Shown here: in pieces, positions 1 to 10,875 of the stretch
How the letters are laid out: every line of letters begins with the position of its first letter
Numbering within the stretch: position 1 is the first letter of the stretch
DNA from: Gnetum montanum
Taxonomy: Eukaryota; Streptophyta; Gnetopsida; Gnetales; Gnetaceae
Direction: 5' to 3'
NCBI GenBank assembly: GCA_015680685.1
Contig: MNCI01013895.1
Coordinates: 416,162 to 476,787, forward strand
DNA: 60,626 bases
The notes under the pieces: generated by a model
Database searches by the model: none
Told to the model about the DNA's origin: nothing
What the model saw: the letters and a program-made list of their open reading frames with translations, nothing else
Position numbers and translations under genes: made by a program

Positions 1-51
1 GAACACTTGTATCTTGTATAGTTGGGTGTTGGATTCCTCCACTGCTCATCA
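1..51 (+). repeat. 3' end of an Athila-family LTR, cut by the window edge
   Basis: The segment ends in CTGCTCATCA. It matches the reverse complement of the start of the LTR at 33543, including the TTGG...CTCATCA block. It is therefore the U5 end of a plus-oriented LTR whose body lies outside the window. The identity rests on visual alignment of about 40 bases. Confidence 0.5.
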
Positions 52-122
52 CTCTTATTAGATCATTAAGGTATTATATAGGCCTTGGATTTTGAAAGCT
101 TCACAACTTATCAATAATGAGG

Positions 123-390
123 TGATGAGTGGTAGAGGATTTCAACACTTAACCATACAAGTCACAAGAGGTCATGTAAGACCAAATTGTAATTCGTTGA
201 TAGATAATGTAAGTATACTAGTGAGTTAATTAGAAGCTTGTGATCATTTTCTTCTCACTCAAAGTTAGTGAAGTGTTAAATGCATGGTTTCACTCTTAGT
301 AAGGTATATAATTAAATGATGGTGTTGGCTCTTACGTGTCTTAAGTGTAAACATAGTGAAAATGAACACAAGTGGTAGCTACTAGTATTT
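123..390 (-). repeat. Truncated Athila-family LTR, minus orientation
   Basis: It begins TGATGAGTGG and aligns by eye with the first ~230 bases of the LTR at 33543 (shared blocks ACCATACAAGTCA, GTAAGTATACTAG-like, TTAGTGAAGTG, ATGGTTT). Similarity fades after about 350, so the U3 half is missing. Its U5 end faces the U5 end of the LTR at 1-51, with 71 bases between. Confidence 0.5.
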
Positions 391-780
391 GAACTTGGAA
401 GGAAGCATTGTAGCAACCAAAAACATTAGCGGCTGTAATACCAAGAGGTCTACAAGCGCATAGCCTAACCCTGAGTCTGCATGAGGGCCTGTTGGAGGTG
501 GAGGCAGGGTGCCCTAAATGGTCTTGTCAATCAAACAAGAACTTACCAAATGTACCAAGGTGGAGTATGGTTAGCTGCGATGCTAATGCAAAACAATGCT
601 AAGTTTTCAAGCAATGCTAACGGTGTTAACGATGTTAATGGGTGTGAGCGTAGTCAAGAGTTTCGACAAAAAATGAAGGTGCCAACGTGCGAGGATCACC
701 ACCCAAGTGTATTTTTAGGCACAACTATGCGATGCAATAGTAGAAAATGAAAATAAAATGCTAAAAAAGCAAGGAAAGAG
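391..780. other. Unassigned interval between LTR remnant and tandem array
   Basis: No family could be assigned. The open frame at 481-750 has low-complexity composition and no recognisable domain, and is probably chance. Confidence 0.3.
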
Positions 781-1766
781 AGAGAGAAATAGAACACCAC
801 CCCAAATGGGGTTGAGCATAGTTAACTCCAGAAGGGGTGAGAAGGTACGTGGTGTATAATAGGCATAGTGAACAACATAGTCATAGTCTTAGGAGTGTTT
901 GCCCACAAAGACTTACGTTCTACTATGGTGTTTGTGCCTATCAGGTTGGCAGCTATGGTGTGCTATGGGCTACAGTGGCCTACGATGGACTACTGTGGGT
1001 TGTGGTAGCTACAACTTTACCTCTCTTTGGTTTGCTAATGTGCCTTTAGTTTTTTATCCATCAAAAATGCCACAATGCTCAAATTTGCCAACTTACTAAT
1101 CCCTAAAAATGTAGAGGGTGGGAGTATTTATAGTTCTAGGTTTAGTGTGAAATGTGGAGTGACTACCACTTGGCAAAGGAAATGGTTCGGACTATGCTGT
1201 CACCCAACTACGCTCTCCACTAAGGCTACCAATGTTGTGCTTTGCTATACCCTGTCACACTCTATGAGGTTGAGAGACTATGAATATGTTGTCAACTACA
1301 TGTATATGCATCGAGAGGACTACAATGTACCTAAAAAAATGCAACTTTCGAGACCACGCTCCAGGACTATGCTCTCCACTGTCTTGTGTGGGGTCGAGCA
1401 TAGTTGCAATTTTGGGGACAAAAGGGATACAAAAAAGATGCATTTTGCTAACTACGCTTGCTAGAGATGAGTTGGAACTGAGCTGAAAGCTGATGTTGTG
1501 TTGTGGAGGCTATCAGAGGTTGTTCTAGCTAACTACACTTGACTACACTCTAGCCTAGGGGAGAGCATAGTCCCACACTTAGAAAAATTTTGCAAAAAAA
1601 TGGCCATGTGGTAACTACACTCTCCATGAAAGGCTAACTATGCTCCTGACTAGGGGTGAGTGTAGTTCCAGCACTTGTCAAAACTTGCAAAAGCTAGCTT
1701 CCAATTGACTATGCTCTGGATTGGTGGAGAGCATAGTCTCGACACTTAGAAAAAACCTACAAAATA
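781..1766. repeat. Degenerate tandem array with hairpin in each unit (left part)
   Basis: Units of roughly 85-110 bases recur. Each has an inverted pair of the type GACTATGCTC ... GAGCATAGTC, then a spacer resembling CAACACTTAGAAAAATTTTG. Clear copies lie at about 1540-1770; older, more divergent ones reach back to about 815. The array resumes at 11681 beyond the inserted element, so it predates that insertion. Small open frames in it (837-1049, 1075-1464) are not credible genes. Confidence 0.7.
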
Positions 1767-1771
1767 CTAGG
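1767..1771. repeat. Target-site duplication CTAGG (left)
   Basis: CTAGG immediately precedes the left LTR (1772) and also follows the right LTR (11676-11680). This is the 5-bp duplication expected for Ty3/gypsy integration and it fixes the element boundaries. Confidence 0.9.
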
Positions 1772-2485
1772 TGATGAGTGGCGAGGTACCCCTACGCTCA
1801 ACCATACGAATACGAGTGTTTCATGCACAATCCGGTCGAATTCCAAGGACTAAGTACCTATGCGCCTTTGTGGAACAATAATGGGTTGGTTAATCATTAT
1901 CTTCCTAAACTTACTTGTATGTCATGGTTCTATGGTTAAGTAAGTTTGAGGCATATTATTTTTATGGCTTTTATGTGTTTTATATCCTACGCTAGTAAGG
2001 AGGGGAAGAGAGATAACTAAGTAACTAATCTAATTTAACTACTCATTAACTAAGTTCTAATTACTCCTAACACTAATATCCATTCCCACTTGTTGCACAC
2101 ATCCTGAACCAATGCAACGCTGCTGGGATTACCAAACACTAATCGTCACTGAGTTACCAAGTGCTACACGCATGCTCAAAGCAGTTGTACTGAGTGTATT
2201 TAACTAAGAGAGTTGTAGCATAAGAGAAATCATTAATCAACTAGGAAAGCATTAAATAATAATTAATGCTAATTAATCTATTCTGAATGCTACAAGGTTT
2301 CTCAAAAATTTCATCTTTATTGCTGTACACAAAGTGTGCTCATGTACACAATGCTCAAATAAAGATCCATTCACTCTATGACTCCTATTGCAGGCAAGCT
2401 AAAATAATTCTAACTCTGGGGAAAAATGACAAGATTTTAGCTAAGGGACTAACTATCTAATGTGAAAACCAAGGGCACCGCTTCT

Positions 2486-2493
2486 TATTTATA
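2486..2493 (-). promoter_or_regulatory. LTR TATA box
   Basis: The plus strand reads TATTTATA, so the minus strand reads TATAAATA. It sits just downstream (element sense) of the GATATC palindrome block. Both this spacing and the following AAGA context recur at 11585-11592, 34319-34326 and 47671-47678, which supports it as the retrotransposon core promoter. Confidence 0.6.
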
Positions 2494-2504
2494 GGTGAGG
2501 AGAC

Positions 2505-2640
2505 AGGCCCCGATATCGAGTATCCGATATCACATCGTTAGATCCAATATCGTAGACCCGATATCTCAGACGTGATATCGTGGTCCTAATATCGTAGACC
2601 CGATATCTCAGACGTGATATCGTGGTCCCAATATCGTAGT
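2505..2640. repeat. GATATC palindrome block in the U3 of the 3' LTR
   Basis: Multiple (C/T)GATATC(G/A)-type palindromes are spaced every 15-25 bases. A 42-base module starting AATATCGTAGACCCGATATC occurs twice in tandem (2546-2587 and 2588-2629), differing only at the last base. The same block type occurs in the other family LTRs. Confidence 0.75.
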
Positions 2641-2646
2641 TCATCA

Positions 2647-2656
2647 TACCCCCATG
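2647..2656 (-). promoter_or_regulatory. Polypurine tract of the 1772-11675 element
   Basis: On the minus strand CATGGGGGTA abuts the TGATGA start of the 3' LTR. The same PPT and about 28 preceding bases (AACTCAAGGA...) recur before the LTRs at 34425 and 47537, so this is the primer site for plus-strand DNA synthesis. Confidence 0.8.
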
Positions 2657-4688
2657 ACTAAATGAAAACTTATCCTTGAGTTCCTTACAAAATATTGGGA
2701 AGTATGGGATTATTGACTGAATAACCATTGACAGTGGAATGAGGTGACAAACTCAACGTGCCTAGTGAATGGATCAACAATACAATACATGATAGCATTA
2801 GTGTTCATGACCACTAAGGTGAACACTATACATAAATGACATCCAACCTTTATTCAGTAGTTGGAAGAGAAGGAGAGAGCAAAAGAATAAGTCGTGTTAC
2901 TACCAATGCCAAGATTGCACCTTCTGTTGTTTATACATAGCCACACCACCAATCTTTCTCCTTTGGTAAACGCTCTAGTTCCAGTCCATCCTAAGTGTTT
3001 CCTCCAAGCCTAGTCCATTGTTGTATGATCACCATCTACACACATAACACAGTCACAAATTAACAAGGGTAGATAAATCACAATGCAGTTGATACCTTGC
3101 CTCAATGTAAAGTGCATTGGTTGAGTTATGGTTATGGCAGTTATTAATTCTAGAGATTTAACAGTGGTGACTACCTAAGGTGTAGGGGTTAGAAAAATTT
3201 GAAAAATTTGTTCTAGGTCCCCCATGACTAAAAGCGAACCTCCAGTAGCAATAGGATGGAGAAAAATAAGGAATAAGAAAGATGGAGAAAAATCAACAAT
3301 AGCAACGCCAATAAAATGGATGTCATGGATGGGGATGAAACAAAAAATTGTTGATTGCATAAAACGTTAAGGAAAAGAAGTTAACAAATGCACCAAAAAG
3401 GAATGTCAGTGGGTCCTCCACAAAGTAAGCTCATGCCCTTGATGCCCTAACAAACCCACAAACCAAAGAGTTTGTAGGCTCTAGGAATGTCATTTGGAAG
3501 CAAGAGTTAAAAACTTAACCACAAGAACTTACCAAGGAAAAACAATGCATCAACCAAGATACAGACTAATGATAAAACTGGCAATGAGGTGAAAATGGAA
3601 AAGAAAAGTGGAGAGGAGAGAATGGAATGGAAACCCAAGAACAAGGTTGTGTAAAGTCCCTTGTATGTGTTTTATGGTTGATGTCACCAAGTAGAACTCA
3701 TTCCAAATCTAGGCTCAACAACCCACATGTAGTGACCTCGCATCAACACATTTGACCAATCTATCATCTTGAAGCAACAAGAATGCCTCTACAAAAATTC
3801 ACCACCATTCTGAGGAGAGCAAGCTGGAGAACCAGGAAGTGAGAAAGGGACTTAATTAGAGGGAACCTTTAGCCATGGGTAACATGTCTTTCCAGTGTCA
3901 TAACCAATGCATGTAGCCCAAGTTCATTATTGTGTCTAAGGGATGTGTTTTAAATTCTCACTTTGGTTTTTTTTTTCGTGAGAACCACACCATGCAAAGA
4001 CTTATTTTTATGTACTCAGCTTCCAAATATTTGATGAACGGGAAAATGGCGAAAAACCCAAGGAAAAAGCATCCAAGTACTTAAGAGAATAGCCAGCACA
4101 AATGCATCAAATCCCCTTAAAGTCACATTCTTTTCATCCTTTGAGTCTTTCCTTAGTTTGAGAAATGCCTAGCCACCAATTTGTTAACAATTTTATTAGA
4201 GAAAGGGACTGTATAATTCCAAGCCAAGGGAGACCATAGGATTTTATGGATGCATGAATGACATGGACTCATTGCCTATTTAATCAAAAGAACCATACCT
4301 TAATATCAACATCATATTTCAAAGGTAAAACTGAAACATTAGCAATCAATATGGTATTATTCATGCCAGCATCATGAACACTTATTGAGTGATGAACATA
4401 ATAAAGTAATCAGACAAAGAAATGGTAAAATTATGAACGATGGTGTAAAACAAAAATAAGAAAGATTAAAGAAATGTGCAAAACAAAAACATGTAAAATA
4501 AAAATATGTAAAACAAAAATTTAGAAAGAACTAAGGGGGCTTCAATGGTTAGCAGAGGTGGCCATCTTCTCCATGACTGAGTTGGAAGGAGGAGATCCAA
4601 AATAATGAGCAAGGTTGCCCACCTATAGAGGTAGCATATGTTCTGGTTGTCCTAAAGTCATGGAAAGGTTTTTTTTATTGCATGTTGA
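2657..4688 (-). other. 3' non-coding domain of the Athila-like element
   Basis: About 2 kb between the end of pol and the PPT. No open frame on either strand looks like a protein, so I see no envelope-like ORF. Several blocks match the same domain in the 41231 element: the AGTCATGG block at the pol end, a T-rich TTTTGTTTTACA tract, and a block near 3790-3870 matching 46290-46390. Confidence 0.6.
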
Positions 4689-5177
4689 CTAACAGTCTCT
4701 TATTTGGGCTCTTAGGTTTATATATGGCATGGCCCCTGAAGGAAAAGATGCATAGATAATGTAAGGTCCTTCCCATAGTGTTTGAAATTTGGTACGTTGT
4801 GACACATGTGTGGGGTTCCAGTAGAGAATCTTATCTCCTAGTTGATACTTAACTTTCCTAATTTTTAGGTCATGACATTGTTTATTAAATGCCTTATGTA
4901 ATTCATTAGATGATAGGGCAACTAGTTGGTTCTCATCTAGCAAGTTAAGAGTCATCAACCTTTGTTTTTGTGCTAGATCAAGATCAAGGTTGAGGTCACA
5001 TGTTGTGGATAGTGTACAAAGCTCAGTTTGAATAGGGAGCATTGGAATTTCTCCATACACTAACTCGTAGGGAGAGTAGCCTATAGGGAGTTTCCATGTG
5101 GAGCGGTATGCCCAAAGAGCATCATTTAGTTTATTGCTCCAGTCTTGCCTATACTTGCTAATGGTTCTAGTCAGCAT
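4689..5177 (-). pseudogene. Integrase C-terminal part (Ty3/gypsy)
   Basis: The frame contains WSNKLNDALWAYRSTWK and SPYELVYGE, typical of the region after the gypsy integrase core, and then the C-terminal DNA-binding part with LGDKILYWNP and LWEGPYIIYA. It follows the catalytic core (5208-5798) in the same reading direction, separated by a stop. It would have joined viral-type cDNA to host DNA. It is not functional here. Confidence 0.85.
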
Positions 5178-5798
5178 CTTAGTAATCTCCTTGTTGGTGA
5201 CCTTGGCCTAACCGTTCGCTTGGGGGTGGTATGGTGTAGTTAATTTATGCTCAACCCCTAAGCATTGCATTAACTTCCAAAAAGTTGCACCTATGAAGTG
5301 TGTACCATTGTCTAAAATAAGTGCATGCGGTGCACCAAACCTATTGAAAAATTGTTGTTGAACAAATCGTGTAGCTATAGATGATGTGCAATCTTTAATG
5401 GAAGCTACTTCAGCCCATTTTGTTAAGTAGTCTATGGCAACTATGATGTAAGCTTTTCCATTGGACATTGGTGTAATGGACCCCATGAAATCAATTCCCC
5501 AAATATCAAAGGGTTCTAACGGTTGAATCCATTGTTGTGAACCCTCCATTCTAGAAAAAATTCCCCCATCACATTGACAGTGCTCACAAGATTGGACAAA
5601 TTGATGGGCATCATGGAACAAGGTAGGCCAATAATACCCTACAAGCAAGATCTTGATGGCCATTCGTCTCCTAGCATAATGACCCCCACAAGGGCCCTCA
5701 TGAGCATCTTGGAGAACTCTCAATTGATCTCCATCGAGAACACACCATCGAATCAAGTCATCGGGACATACTTTGTAAAGTTGTCCATTGATCTCCAT
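5178..5798 (-). pseudogene. Integrase zinc-finger and catalytic core (Ty3/gypsy)
   Basis: The order is an HHCC-type finger (HEGPCGGHY ... CEHC), then the DDE core with Asp in GIDFMG and Asp in LILDNGTHF. The third catalytic residue should follow YHPQANG. There the sequence reads stop-Ala-Lys where the family has Gln-x-Glu, so a CAG-to-TAG stop and a Glu-to-Lys change remove the active site. Both changes are transitions of the kind produced by cytosine deamination. Confidence 0.88.
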
Positions 5799-7260
5799 AA
5801 AGTACTTGGCTCTATGAAGAAACTATTGTTTCTTCTTAAGGTCTAGTTCTTGTGGTGTTTGTTGGGTAAGGAGATAGGTAAGAATGCTACTGTACCAATT
5901 TGTTTCCATGGGTGATTGGTTATTCACTACACTAGCAAAGAGGAATTCATTAGGGAAATGATTGGAAATTGGATACTCATCCTCTTTGTTGTCCCAGCAC
6001 AACTAAGATAAATGATCGGCAACTACATTCTCAGTGCCTTTGCAATCAATCATCATTAAATCAAACTCTTATAGGATTACAAGTCATCATATAATATGAG
6101 GGCTTACCATTGGCTTATTCATGAGGAACCGAATTGCACTATGATCTGTGTGTATGAATTCTTTGTATCCTAATACATAGTGCCTAAACTTTTCTAGTGC
6201 AAACACTATGACCATTAATTTTGTTTCTAAAGTAGTGTAGTTAAGTTGTGCACCAATGATACTTTTACTTGCACAGTGGATGTAATAAGGACATTTTTGA
6301 TCATCTAGCTGTGTAAGTAAGGCTCCTAAGGCATAGTTGGACGTGTTAGTCATGACATGGAATGGTTTGAACTAGTCAGGAGCTTTTAGAATGGGTGTTT
6401 CTATCAACTTCTGTTTTAAATTTTGGAAATCTAGTTCACATTCCCTGGTCCAGTCAAAGGGTACGTCCTTTTTCGTTAACTCTGCCAATGATTTGGCAAT
6501 CTTTGAAAAGTTTTCTATGAATCTCCTATAGTAGCCACTGTGTCCAAGGAATGACTGAATGTCTTTGACAGTTTTCAATTGATGGGTAATTCCTTGGATA
6601 ACTTTGATTTTCTCAAGGTTTACCTCTATCCCTATATGTGAGATTTTATGCCCAAGTACTACACCTTCTTGGACCATAAAATGGCTATTTTTCCAATTGA
6701 GCATCAAATTAGTTTCTACACATCTTTTTAGCACTTGCTCTAATTGGTCCAAGGCTTGATCAAATTTTGCTCCATAAGTGGAGAAGTCATCCATAAAGAC
6801 TTCCACACCACATCCTATCTACTGCTGGAATATGCTTAGAACTAAGTGTTAAAATGTTGCAGGGGCATTGCACAAGCCAAATGGCATTTGTTTGTATGCA
6901 AACGTTCCCCAAGGACTAGTGAACGTAGTTTTGGCTTGGTCTTCTGGGCTATTTTTATTTGGTTGTATCCACTATATCCATCCAAAAAACTATAATAGCG
7001 ATGCCCTACGATTGTGTCTAAGATTTGGTCAACAAAAGGTAATGGAAAGATATCCTTGAATGTTGCCATGTTTAGTAGCCTAAAATCTATGCACATCCTC
7101 CATTTCCCTCTCTTTTTAGGCACAATTACTAAGGGGCTAACCCATTCGCTATCAGTAATGGGATATATGAACCCAGCCTTTAGAAGCTATTCAATTTCTT
7201 CTTTTACTACTTGCTTCAACTTTGGGTTCAATCGCCTTTGTGGTTGTTTTCGAGGCTTTA
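5799..7260 (-). pseudogene. Reverse transcriptase and RNase H (Ty3/gypsy)
   Basis: From high to low coordinate: RT start with WVSPLVIVPKKRG (about 7160-7120), CIDFRLLN, the palm segment FLDGYSGYNQI, a frameshift near 6955, the catalytic motif EVFMDDFSTYG (6806-6770), LGHSGYYRRFI (thumb side), then RNase H with MTNTSNYALGALLTQ (6353) and HTDHSAIRFLMNKPM. The first RNase H catalytic Asp (usually MTDASNY) is Asn here. The frames at 6842-7123, 6372-6806 and 6087-6353 are pieces of this one pol region. 5799-6086 is the decayed linker to integrase. Confidence 0.88.
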
Positions 7261-7726
7261 TGGAGTAGTCAGTGTAAATCCTATGCTAGCATATCCTAGG
7301 ATCTATTCCAGTTAATTCTAGATATGACCAGGTGAAGGATTTTGATCACTTGTTTATTATCTTTAGCAGACTCTCTTTTTGTTGTAGAGCAAGTTTTGCG
7401 TTGATGATTACTAGTTTTTCATTCTTAAGGAACGTGTACTCCACATTAGTGGGCAATGGTTTTAGCTCTAGGGGCTCTTATTTAAATTTCTTAGAAATTT
7501 CCAACTTCCCCTAGTTGATGTTTTTGAGGTTAGGACTTGGAAGTTGGCAGTGGACTCACTCTAATGCGTCTATGCTATCTGTGTAAGTACAAGTCAAACC
7601 CTCAGTTAGTTCCATGCATATAATTGAGCTACTTTCTTGATAAGCTATCAGTCATTGGGTGTCTTCTTGTCATGTGGCTACTACATACAAGCACCTTTAT
7701 ATATTGATCACTTTTGCACACTGATT
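7261..7726 (-). pseudogene. Protease-RT linker of the Athila-like element
   Basis: Decayed coding sequence. It aligns by eye with the end of the intact gag-protease ORF of the 41231 element: shared GCATAGAC, CCAACTTCCAA and GAAGTTGG blocks around 7480-7580 versus 45350-45440. Homology to that element stops near 7465-7480, where its pol deletion begins. Confidence 0.6.
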
Positions 7727-8260
7727 TCATGCAAGCAATGTTAAACTTTGCACAATCCATAATCTTTGCATGCAATTACACCCTGTGTCACTATATGTGA
7801 TGCATGGAACTTTCTTCTTCTTGATCTTTCCAAAAGTATTTTCCTTAGATATTTCTAGAGAAAGATCATAGATTCCTAGGCACACATTACTAGTGCTTAG
7901 CCATGCCCTTCCCATTATGATTGGGAAATCCCCTTTACTGTTGTTCACTTGAATCACTAGGAAGTTAGCTGGATACGACCATCCATAATCAATGATAACA
8001 ATGTCCTTCACTAATCCCAAGGGAATAGTGATGGATTGGTCGGCCAACTCTAAATGGATGTTGCTCTTTTTTAATGGAGTAATTTCCAGGCCTTGTACAT
8101 TTCTTGGGATATTAGGTTAACACTGGAACCTAAATCCAAAATAGCTTTACATGGCTCATTCTAAGCGATTTGTAGATATATCAAGGGATTCCTAGGATCA
8201 AAGAATTTCCTAGGAAGGTGGCCAACTTTGATCTAATCGGTAACAGCATGTGTTAACATG
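7727..8260 (-). pseudogene. Aspartic protease (Ty3/gypsy)
   Basis: The region aligns with the protease of the intact copy at 44740-45170: LADQSITIPLGLV, FPIIMGRAWLS and LSLEIS are shared. The catalytic triplet, DSG in the intact copy, reads DLG here near 8130, so the active site is altered. Stops and a frameshift interrupt it. Confidence 0.8.
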
Positions 8261-10743
8261 ACTGTCTATGTTGAATGTGGTGTTAGACTTGAAGGGGGCT
8301 CTAAAGCTTTGTTTGATACAAAGACATCTAAAGACTTAGCTGCTTATCGTTGAAAAGGCTTGGTTGGACTATTAGTTTTGAAGAAAGGTCTTTTCTTCAT
8401 ACGGTTGTTAGAACCAACAGTAGGTTGAGGATTAATAGCCCTTGCAGCATTGTGTTGTTGTGGCTGAGCAAGAAGTTCACCTTGCATTACTAGAGCAAGT
8501 GGTAATGGAGCTATTGGTGGGAGAGATGCAGCTAGATTTGAAAGATGGTACACTTGTGGAATATAACCCCTTGGAAAGGGAGTCCTATAGTATTCGTGGG
8601 CTTGGTAGTGATGTTGAGAAGTAACGTGACCAACAGAGTCACATGGAGAGATTGGATGTTGCACGTAATATCCATATGGATCAGGTTGCTGGTAAGGATA
8701 TTGTTGCCTTGGTGGTGGCATTCCCTATGATTGTGGATGCTATCACTATTGATGTTGCTCAATCGATTGTGGTGGAGTTCCACTTGGATAATACATTAAA
8801 GGTTGGTGGAACTGCCTTGGGTTACCTTGGGGATAAGGTAACTGTTAGGATGTTTGTCATTTGTTTAATCATGAATTAAGTGCATACACCCCAGACTCCT
8901 ACAGATGGGAGATCACAAGGCAACATCCCTTAGGATGGTCGTATTGACATATCTCGCATCCACTATCATCATCTGTATCTAAGTCCACAACCTCTTCAAT
9001 AATAGCAACTTTGCCCTTATCCTTATTATGTGCATTTTCTGCTTCTCTCTTTTTTCTTTTGTCACGATCGCTACCTCACTCTCTAGACTCCTCTACTACT
9101 TTGAGAACAATTTGAAATCTACTATCCAAGGAGTCCCACATTTGGTCTACCTTTGTCGATACTTCTAATGTTAAATTTTGGATAGGCAAGCTTTTCCTAT
9201 TCACCATCTCTTCGAGTGGTGACTCTTCCTCATCCTCACAAAATCTTACTTCCTTCTTCTGAAGGGAAGCATGCTAGTTATATTCTTCCACACCCTCTCT
9301 CTTTCATAGCTCACCTTCTTCCTTAGCAACTTGCTCTAGTAGTTTATGACTTTGATGGGACCTAAGCTCAGATAACCTTCCTTGGGCATAGGTCCCAACG
9401 ATTATTCTCATTTCATGCCTAAGCCCATCTACGAGATGGCATAGCTGATCCCACTATGAATAACCATGGCTAGAACAACAATGTAATAGTGCATAATAGT
9501 GGCCCATGGCAGCATCCAATGGTTCATGATTTCCTTGTTTCGATCCTTGGATTTCCTTTCATAGGTTAGACACCCAGGAATACATTTGGTACTTATCATT
9601 GAACAATTCTAACATAGTACTCCACCTACGAATGGATTCCAGTTCTAAGGACCGATACCAGCTTTTAGCTTCTTTTATTAGTGTCTATGGAAACAACTTA
9701 AGTTTTTGCCACTTGTTCTCTATGTTTTGCAAGGCACATGCATCATGAACTGCTTGTAAGTAATTTTGAGGGTCAGCGTTATATCCCCCTTCAAATCGTG
9801 GAACTCTCACAACCTCAGTTATGTCTAGCATGCTTCGAGTAGCAAGTAAGGGTTCATCATGATCATCTCATTCATGGTGTCTATGATGCCTACGCTATTC
9901 CCTACTCTCCCTTCTTCTATGTCATGATTCCCTAGAGTGCCCTCATCCTCTGTCTTGATTGTTTCATCTATGACTTCCACTTTGCTTGCCCTTATCCTCA
10001 CGATCTTTTTTTCTATGGCTGCATCCAGACACTGAAGGAGAGGGTGGAGGAGACAATGAAGGTGAAGAAGAAGGAGAACTACCACCATGACGGTGTCTAC
10101 TACCTTCTCTTCGGTGGTCTCTACCTCAATCACTATTGTGATCAGAATGCCCACCTTTGTCATGTGTCCTTGTTCCTTTTTTGAACACTTTGTGCCCATT
10201 GGTATCAGCACTTGGGTTATGAATAGTAGAATGAAGGTTCTGATACACAATCCCTTGGCCAAAGTCAAGGGGAGGAACATCGTTATGTGGGCGACTACCT
10301 GAGGTAGGTTCATCACCCTCAATTTCGCTTAAAACGTGGGAGAAATCCTTGGACCATTTTCCCTTCAAAGACTTATGGTGTCTCTCCTATTGCAAATTCC
10401 TTTGACATTGCACCTTTATGGGATGATAGTCTCTTGAATCATAGTCCTGCACAATGTAGTCTACATGTAAGTGTTGCATGCCTATTCGTGTGAGAGCATG
10501 AAGAAGCATGCTTGGGACTAAATGGTCGAGAGGTAACACTATGTTACCTTCCAAGTCACACCAACACAGTTGTTTGTCTTGATGGAGAATAAAGGTGAAG
10601 TCCAGTACATATTCATCAGGATGAATATATACCATATGAAACTATTGAGGGATTGGCAGATCAACGTCATGTGCATCATGCCGCTGATTGCTTCTTGTGT
10701 TAGTCTTAGGTGGTGAAGTGCTTTTGTGAGAAGAAGAAGACAT
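8261..10743 (-). pseudogene. gag of the Athila-like element
   Basis: The start (ATG at 10743, MSSS...) is followed by a Ser/Pro-rich segment, a capsid-like domain (VPRFEGGYNADPQ ... LKLFP ... SWYRSL ... TMLELFNDKYQ, about 9800-9500), the Cys/His motif CEICQYDHPKGCC near 8910-8950 and a Pro/Gln-rich tail (8344-8721). All parts align with the intact ORF at 42172-45516. More than a dozen stops are present. The fragments 10387-10635, 10126-10368 and 8344-8721 belong to it. Confidence 0.85.
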
Positions 10744-10856
10744 TTTGTCTTGTTTAGTGTGCAATGTACTATTATCTTTTTCTTAATCAACCCTAAGGGT
10801 TCATTCCAACGATGTGAATGATTTCCTAAGTTCTACTTAGTGCACAAACAACTAAG
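10744..10856 (-). other. Leader between PBS and gag start
   Basis: About 115 bases of untranslated leader separate the PBS from the first gag ATG (10743). This spacing lets one estimate how much sequence the N gap in the related 41231 element must hide. Confidence 0.5.
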
Positions 10857-10874
10857 TCCCTGGTAACGGTGCCA
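10857..10874 (-). promoter_or_regulatory. Primer binding site, tRNA-Asp type
   Basis: On the minus strand TGGCACCGTTACCAGGGA lies one base from the 5' LTR. It differs from the PBS I recall for Athila-type elements (tRNA-Asp complement) only at G-to-A positions. It primes minus-strand DNA synthesis. The tRNA assignment is from memory. Confidence 0.7.
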
Positions 10875-10875
10875 A

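Larger units (their letters stand above)
1772..2646 (-). repeat. 3' LTR of the 1772-11675 element
   Basis: 875 bases. On the plus strand it runs from TGATGAGTGG to TTCATCA. In element orientation it has a very short U3 (2646 down to about 2490) dominated by GATATC palindromes, then TATAAATA, an AATAAA signal near 2320 and a long R-U5. It is 75 bases longer than its partner, partly because of a 42-base tandem duplication at 2546-2629. Confidence 0.9.

Noticed and set aside
1075-1464. 129-residue plus-strand frame
   Set aside because: It overlaps the degenerate tandem array, with Cys/Thr-rich composition typical of translated repeats.
2657-4688. Envelope-like ORF expected in some Athila elements
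   Set aside because: No open frame, signal peptide or membrane segment was found in the 3' domain of either family element.
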